Positions 44,059 to 47,313 of a stretch of 47,313 bases of DNA are shown in pieces (position 1 is the stretch's first letter; each line of letters opens with the position of its first letter). The translations under genes were made by a program, and so were the position numbers. Source of the stretch: UBA1275 sp002323515 (GTDB lineage Bacteria; Bacteroidota; Rhodothermia; Balneolales; Balneolaceae); NCBI GenBank assembly GCA_964007875.1, contig CAXGAH010000017.1:1-47313 (forward strand). The letters are read 5' to 3'. The notes under the pieces are model-generated. The model did not search any database. It saw only the letters and a list, made by a program, of their open reading frames with translations, and was not told the DNA's origin.

Positions 44059-44349
44059 TTAATCTACTTCAGGTCTGCGATAATAAATAGCATCGTCTTC
44101 CATCTCGGTGATAGCTCGGCGAGTGGCATGCGGTAGTTTTTCGAATGCCTTGGAAATTTGCTCTTGTTCTTCGTTAAAAGAAAATTCATCGTCATCCTCA
44201 AAGCCTTCAAAGTATTGTAGCTTTTCGTCTAATTCGAGTTTTTCTTGAGCTGCGATCTGACGGGCTCTTTTACCCAAAATAACCATGAGTTCGTACTTAT
44301 TTCCGGTTACTTCTTTTAGATGTTCGATATCGAGTGTTTTAATCGGCAT
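44059..44349 (-). CDS. rpoZ: RNA polymerase omega subunit
   Basis: Small subunit that helps assemble and stabilise the beta-prime subunit of RNA polymerase. It has 96 residues: the conserved NKYELMVILGKRARQIAA (about 17-34) is the omega signature, followed by an acidic region (EGFEDDDEFSFNEEQEQ) and AFEKLPHATRRAITEMEDDAIYY. The gmk-rpoZ-coaBC neighbourhood is the usual one in bacteria and supports the call. Gaps to both neighbours are 3-4 bp. Confidence 0.92.
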   Translation of the reverse strand: MPIKTLDIEHLKEVTGNKYELMVILGKRARQIAAQEKLELDEKLQYFEGFEDDDEFSFNEEQEQISKAFEKLPHATRRAITEMEDDAIYYRRPEVD

Positions 44350-44353
44350 AGAT

Positions 44354-44923
44354 TTAATATGAATTCATGAAGGTTTGAACAGTTTCTTTTAGTTCGCTGT
44401 AGGCTCGTTCTAAATCATCGTTTGTTATTATATAATCAAATTGACCTGAATACCCAAGTTCTTCTTCTGCTCGTTCAAGTCGGAGCTTTAGGGAATTTTC
44501 ACTATCGGTATTGCGATTTCTAAGTCGCTTTTCCAAGGTTTCGAGTGATGGAGGTCGCAAGAACAAAGCCAAACAATATTCATCGAATAGTGACTTCAAG
44601 CGTACGGCACCTTTTACATCCACATCGAGCAAAGTAAAATATCCTTTTTCTATATTTTTTACAAGTTCTGAACGTAATGTTCCGTATCGAGTTCCACCAT
44701 AAAACTCTTCCCATTCAATAAAGTCCCCATCATCTATTTTTTGCTGGAATGAGTCCATGCTCAAAAAATAGTAGTCAACCCCATGAGATTCACCTTTTCG
44801 GCGAGCTCTGGTAGTCGCAGAAACACTGAATTTTAGTTGAGGGAAGTCATCAAATAATCGCTTGGCCATGGTGGATTTACCAGTCCCACTGGGGGCTGCG
44901 AGCAATATAGTGAGAGGCTGCAT
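44354..44923 (-). CDS. gmk: Guanylate kinase
   Basis: Phosphorylates GMP to GDP with ATP. It has 189 residues. The P-loop AAPSGTGKST (9-18), the GMP-binding SATTRARRKGESHGVDYYFLS, IEWEEFYGGTRYGT and DVDVKGAVRLKSLF are canonical; the C-terminal lid and NDDLERAYSEL are present. The ATG shares bases with the yicC stop (TAATG), so translation is coupled. Confidence 0.97.
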   Translation of the reverse strand: MQPLTILLAAPSGTGKSTMAKRLFDDFPQLKFSVSATTRARRKGESHGVDYYFLSMDSFQQKIDDGDFIEWEEFYGGTRYGTLRSELVKNIEKGYFTLLDVDVKGAVRLKSLFDEYCLALFLRPPSLETLEKRLRNRNTDSENSLKLRLERAEEELGYSGQFDYIITNDDLERAYSELKETVQTFMNSY

Positions 44924-45810
44924 TACTCGATATTTTGGACTTGTTCTCTGATTTGTTCTAACATTTCCTTGGCTTTCACTACCTCATGAGCTATGCCGGA
45001 GTCGTTGGCCTTAGATCCGATAGTATTGAGCTCTCGATTAATTTCTTGGGTCAAGAAGTTTAATCGACGACCTGCATGCTCCTCGGAGTGAATAGCCTCC
45101 ATAAAGAATTTTAAATGAGCAGCTAACCGAACCGTTTCTTCGGTGATATCCATTTTATCAGCCATTAAAGCTACCTCCATTTCTAACCGGTCTGGATCTA
45201 TTTTTTCATCATCTAAGAGGGTTAAAATTCGTTCCAGTAATCTCTTTTTTAGATCTTCACCACGGGCATCGGTTGTCTGCTGAATCTGAATTATGGCTTC
45301 TTGAATACCTGATATTCGACTGCTTATATCTGCTTCCAATTGGGCTCCTTCTTGCTGCTTCATTTCCATTAACTTTTCAATGGCTATAGCATTAGCTTGC
45401 TGAATGAGGGACCAACACAGTTTGTCATGTTCGGGGTCTTGTACCGGTTCGGGCTGGGTGATCAGATCGTTAAAGTTGAGTAGTTGATTGAGCTCTAAAG
45501 GCCCCTCTAATCCAATGGTTGTTTGAATTTCTTGGAGAATTTGAACATAGTTAGCTAATTTTTGAGCGTCCACAACAGGAGCTTGGCGCTGAAATTCTTT
45601 GTAATCTAAGTAAATACTAACGTTGAGTTTTCCGCGTGAGATGTATTGCGCCAGCACTTCTTTAAACTGCAATTCCTTGTCTTGAAATTGCTGCGGTAAT
45701 CGAACGCCTACATCAAGGTAGCGGGAATTTAAGGTCTTGAGTTCCACCATGGCTGTCACCCCATGTGCGCTAGCTTCACCACGCCCGAACCCTGTCATCG
45801 AAATAATCAT
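44923..45810 (-). CDS. yicC: YicC-family endoribonuclease
   Basis: A 295-residue cytosolic protein of the YicC family, several members of which are RNases involved in small-RNA turnover. The N-terminal signature MTGFGRGEA is followed by VELKTLNSRYLDVGVRLP and the C-terminal DUF1732 region EGAQLEADI, DPDRLEMEVALMADKMDITEE and GRRLNFLTQEINRELNTIGSK. The last stretch contains the conserved acidic and Asn residues of the presumed active site. It is the first gene of the leftward operon and is divergent from the carbamoyltransferase gene. Confidence 0.94.
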   Translation of the reverse strand: MIISMTGFGRGEASAHGVTAMVELKTLNSRYLDVGVRLPQQFQDKELQFKEVLAQYISRGKLNVSIYLDYKEFQRQAPVVDAQKLANYVQILQEIQTTIGLEGPLELNQLLNFNDLITQPEPVQDPEHDKLCWSLIQQANAIAIEKLMEMKQQEGAQLEADISSRISGIQEAIIQIQQTTDARGEDLKKRLLERILTLLDDEKIDPDRLEMEVALMADKMDITEETVRLAAHLKFFMEAIHSEEHAGRRLNFLTQEINRELNTIGSKANDSGIAHEVVKAKEMLEQIREQVQNIE

Positions 45811-45930
45811 AGTCTAAGAAATAAAAGGTTATTTAAAAGTACAAAATGCCGTTGTCGATTAAAAACGCTGTCTGTTAAAAACAAGCAGGGAAACTATGTT
45901 TTATTAAGGCTGAAATCCTATCTTAGGTGC

Positions 45931-47313
45931 ATGAATATTTTAGGTATATCCGCCTTTTATCACGATTCGGCCGCTGCATTTTTGGAGGATGGGACGATTA
46001 TTGCCGCTGCCCAAGAAGAGCGTTTCACCCGCAAGAAACAAGACTCAGGCTTTCCAAGCCGCGCCATACAATATGTGCTCGATGAATCTGGTTACTCATT
46101 GCAGCAGGTTGATGTTATTGTCTTTTACGATAAACCCTTTTTAAAACTAGAGAGACTTTTAGAAAGTTACCTTTCCTACGCACCTCGTGGTATTCGCTCG
46201 TTTATAGCAGCAATGCCGGTATGGTTAAAAGAAAAAATGTTTCTCAAACGAATGATACGGCAGTCGTTAACCGAAATGGGATTTGAAGGGGTGAAAAAAA
46301 TACCCTTACTATTTCCTGAGCATCATCTTTCGCATGCGGCGAGTGCATTTTACCCATCGCCCTTTGAAGAGGCTGCGATATTGACTATTGATGGAGTAGG
46401 TGAGTGGGCAACGGCATCGATTAGCAAAGGTTCTGGGACCAATATTACGCTTATTAAAGAATTGAATTTTCCCCATTCACTTGGACTTTTATATTCGGCT
46501 TGCACTTATTTTTTAGGCTTCAAGGTTAATTCTGGTGAATATAAGTTAATGGGTTTGGCACCTTATGGGGTTCATGGCAGTAAGCAGGTAGAGGAGTTTA
46601 AACAAAAAATTTACCGGCATTTAATTCACCTATATGACGACGGTTCTATTTGGTTGAATGAATCATATTTTAGCTACACCACGGGACTTCGAATGGTTCC
46701 TGAAAAAAAGTGGGAAGATTTATTTGGGATTCCACGTCGGCAAGATGAACGGGATTTAAGTCCTGAGCAGGCTGATTTGGCACTGGCAATACAAGAAGTA
46801 ACCGAAGAGGTCGTCATTAAAATGGCTCGTCATGCCCAAGAAATTACTGGTTCGGACTATTTATGTATGGCGGGTGGAGTTGCTCTAAATTGTGTCGCTA
46901 ATGGTCAGCTGCGCCGAGAAAATCTGTTTACGGACCTATACATTCAACCCGCTGCAGGTGATGCTGGAGGAGCTCTGGGAGCTGCATTGGCCGCTTATTA
47001 TCTAAGTTTTGACGGAAAACGTAGACCTAAGCGTGAATCCTTAAAAACACAAACATCAGAGCAAACAAGTTTTTCTGCGATAGCTATGGACGAAATGCGT
47101 GGAGCTTACCTTGGGCCTTCATTCAGCACCGATGCCATTAGAAAGGCATTAAAACCGTATGTTGGGGTATATACCCAATACCCACGACCAGATCTTTTCG
47201 AAGTAGTAGCTGAGTATCTACACCAAGGTGCGGTGGTTGGTTGGTTTCAAGGTCGAATGGAGTTTGGACCTCGAGCACTTGGAGCAAGAAGTATTATTGC
47301 TGATCCGCGGCGT
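45931..47313 (+). CDS. NodU/TobZ-family carbamoyltransferase, 5' part
   Basis: The reading frame is open from the ATG at 45931 to the right edge (461 codons), so the gene is partial. It begins MNILGISAFYHDSAAAF, typical of the family; the metal-binding HHLSHAASAFYPSPFEEA (131-148) and LTIDGVGEWA (151-160) are conserved, then KLMGLAPYG, CMAGGVALNCVANG and QGRMEFGPRALGARSI. The N-terminal Kae1-like domain makes carbamoyl-adenylate from carbamoyl phosphate and ATP, and the C-terminal YrdC-like domain transfers it. The acceptor may be a surface sugar, lipid or small metabolite. What follows beyond the window would decide. Confidence 0.92.
   Translation, partial: MNILGISAFYHDSAAAFLEDGTIIAAAQEERFTRKKQDSGFPSRAIQYVLDESGYSLQQVDVIVFYDKPFLKLERLLESYLSYAPRGIRSFIAAMPVWLKEKMFLKRMIRQSLTEMGFEGVKKIPLLFPEHHLSHAASAFYPSPFEEAAILTIDGVGEWATASISKGSGTNITLIKELNFPHSLGLLYSACTYFLGFKVNSGEYKLMGLAPYGVHGSKQVEEFKQKIYRHLIHLYDDGSIWLNESYFSYTTGLRMVPEKKWEDLFGIPRRQDERDLSPEQADLALAIQEVTEEVVIKMARHAQEITGSDYLCMAGGVALNCVANGQLRRENLFTDLYIQPAAGDAGGALGAALAAYYLSFDGKRRPKRESLKTQTSEQTSFSAIAMDEMRGAYLGPSFSTDAIRKALKPYVGVYTQYPRPDLFEVVAEYLHQGAVVGWFQGRMEFGPRALGARSIIADPRR

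Overview
The window is an ordinary chromosomal stretch from a Gram-negative member of the Bacteroidota/Rhodothermota-Balneolota group (FCB superphylum). The assignment is an inference from several signs: the hisG-hisD-hisC order, a large signal peptidase I, an outer-membrane barrel gene ending in Phe, a menaquinone-type methyltransferase, a ligase-associated Lhr helicase/PdeM/exonuclease/ligase cluster, weak Shine-Dalgarno use, and CoaBC active-site variants. FabZ stands alone rather than fused to LpxC, which points to a deep-branching lineage rather than a typical Bacteroidia species. Genes are densely packed with many 4-8 bp start/stop overlaps. I see no rRNA, tRNA, CRISPR array, prophage or insertion sequence.

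Layout. 1-2609 (minus): hisG-hisD-hisC, with hisC cut by the window edge; a His-rich short ORF lies upstream at 2711-2797. 2929-6918 (plus): a small thiamine-binding-like protein, lepA, a secreted unknown and lepB. 6949-10558 (minus): rlmN, an AT-rich outer-membrane barrel gene and a ZIP metal transporter. 10707-17208 (plus): pcm, a DUF368 transporter, a degraded UspA, ksgA, groES-groEL with a good terminator, and a Na+/Ca2+ exchanger-like protein. 17162-28720 (minus): GH20 hexosaminidase, HhH-GPD DNA glycosylase, ATP-dependent DNA ligase, MBL exonuclease, TlpA-like lipoprotein, small membrane protein, PdeM and Lhr-like helicase. 28956-30854 (plus): acsA. 30918-36196 (minus): membrane protein, alanine dehydrogenase, ligA and a RodZ-like protein. 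36362-41418 (plus): comF broken by one in-frame TAG, a membrane protein, histidine phosphatase, menG/ubiE, fabZ, panB and surE. 41491-45810 (minus): a compact yicC-gmk-rpoZ-coaBC-unknown-lipase operon. 45931-end (plus): 5' part of a NodU/TobZ-type carbamoyltransferase.

How they work together. Most genes are housekeeping: histidine synthesis, translation (LepA, RlmN, KsgA, RpoZ), protein folding and export (GroESL, LepB), cofactors and lipids (PanB, CoaBC, FabZ, MenG) and acetate activation (AcsA). The main accessory theme is DNA repair. The four members of the ligase-associated repair module lie on one strand, but the pair lhr-pdeM is separated from the pair exo-lig by two envelope genes, and an AlkA-like glycosylase follows the ligase. 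The observations most worth checking are the candidate histidine leader peptide with a matching 12-bp RNA pairing upstream of hisG, the interrupted repair module, the nonsense-interrupted comF, and an 18-bp perfect palindrome between the ZIP and outer-membrane genes.
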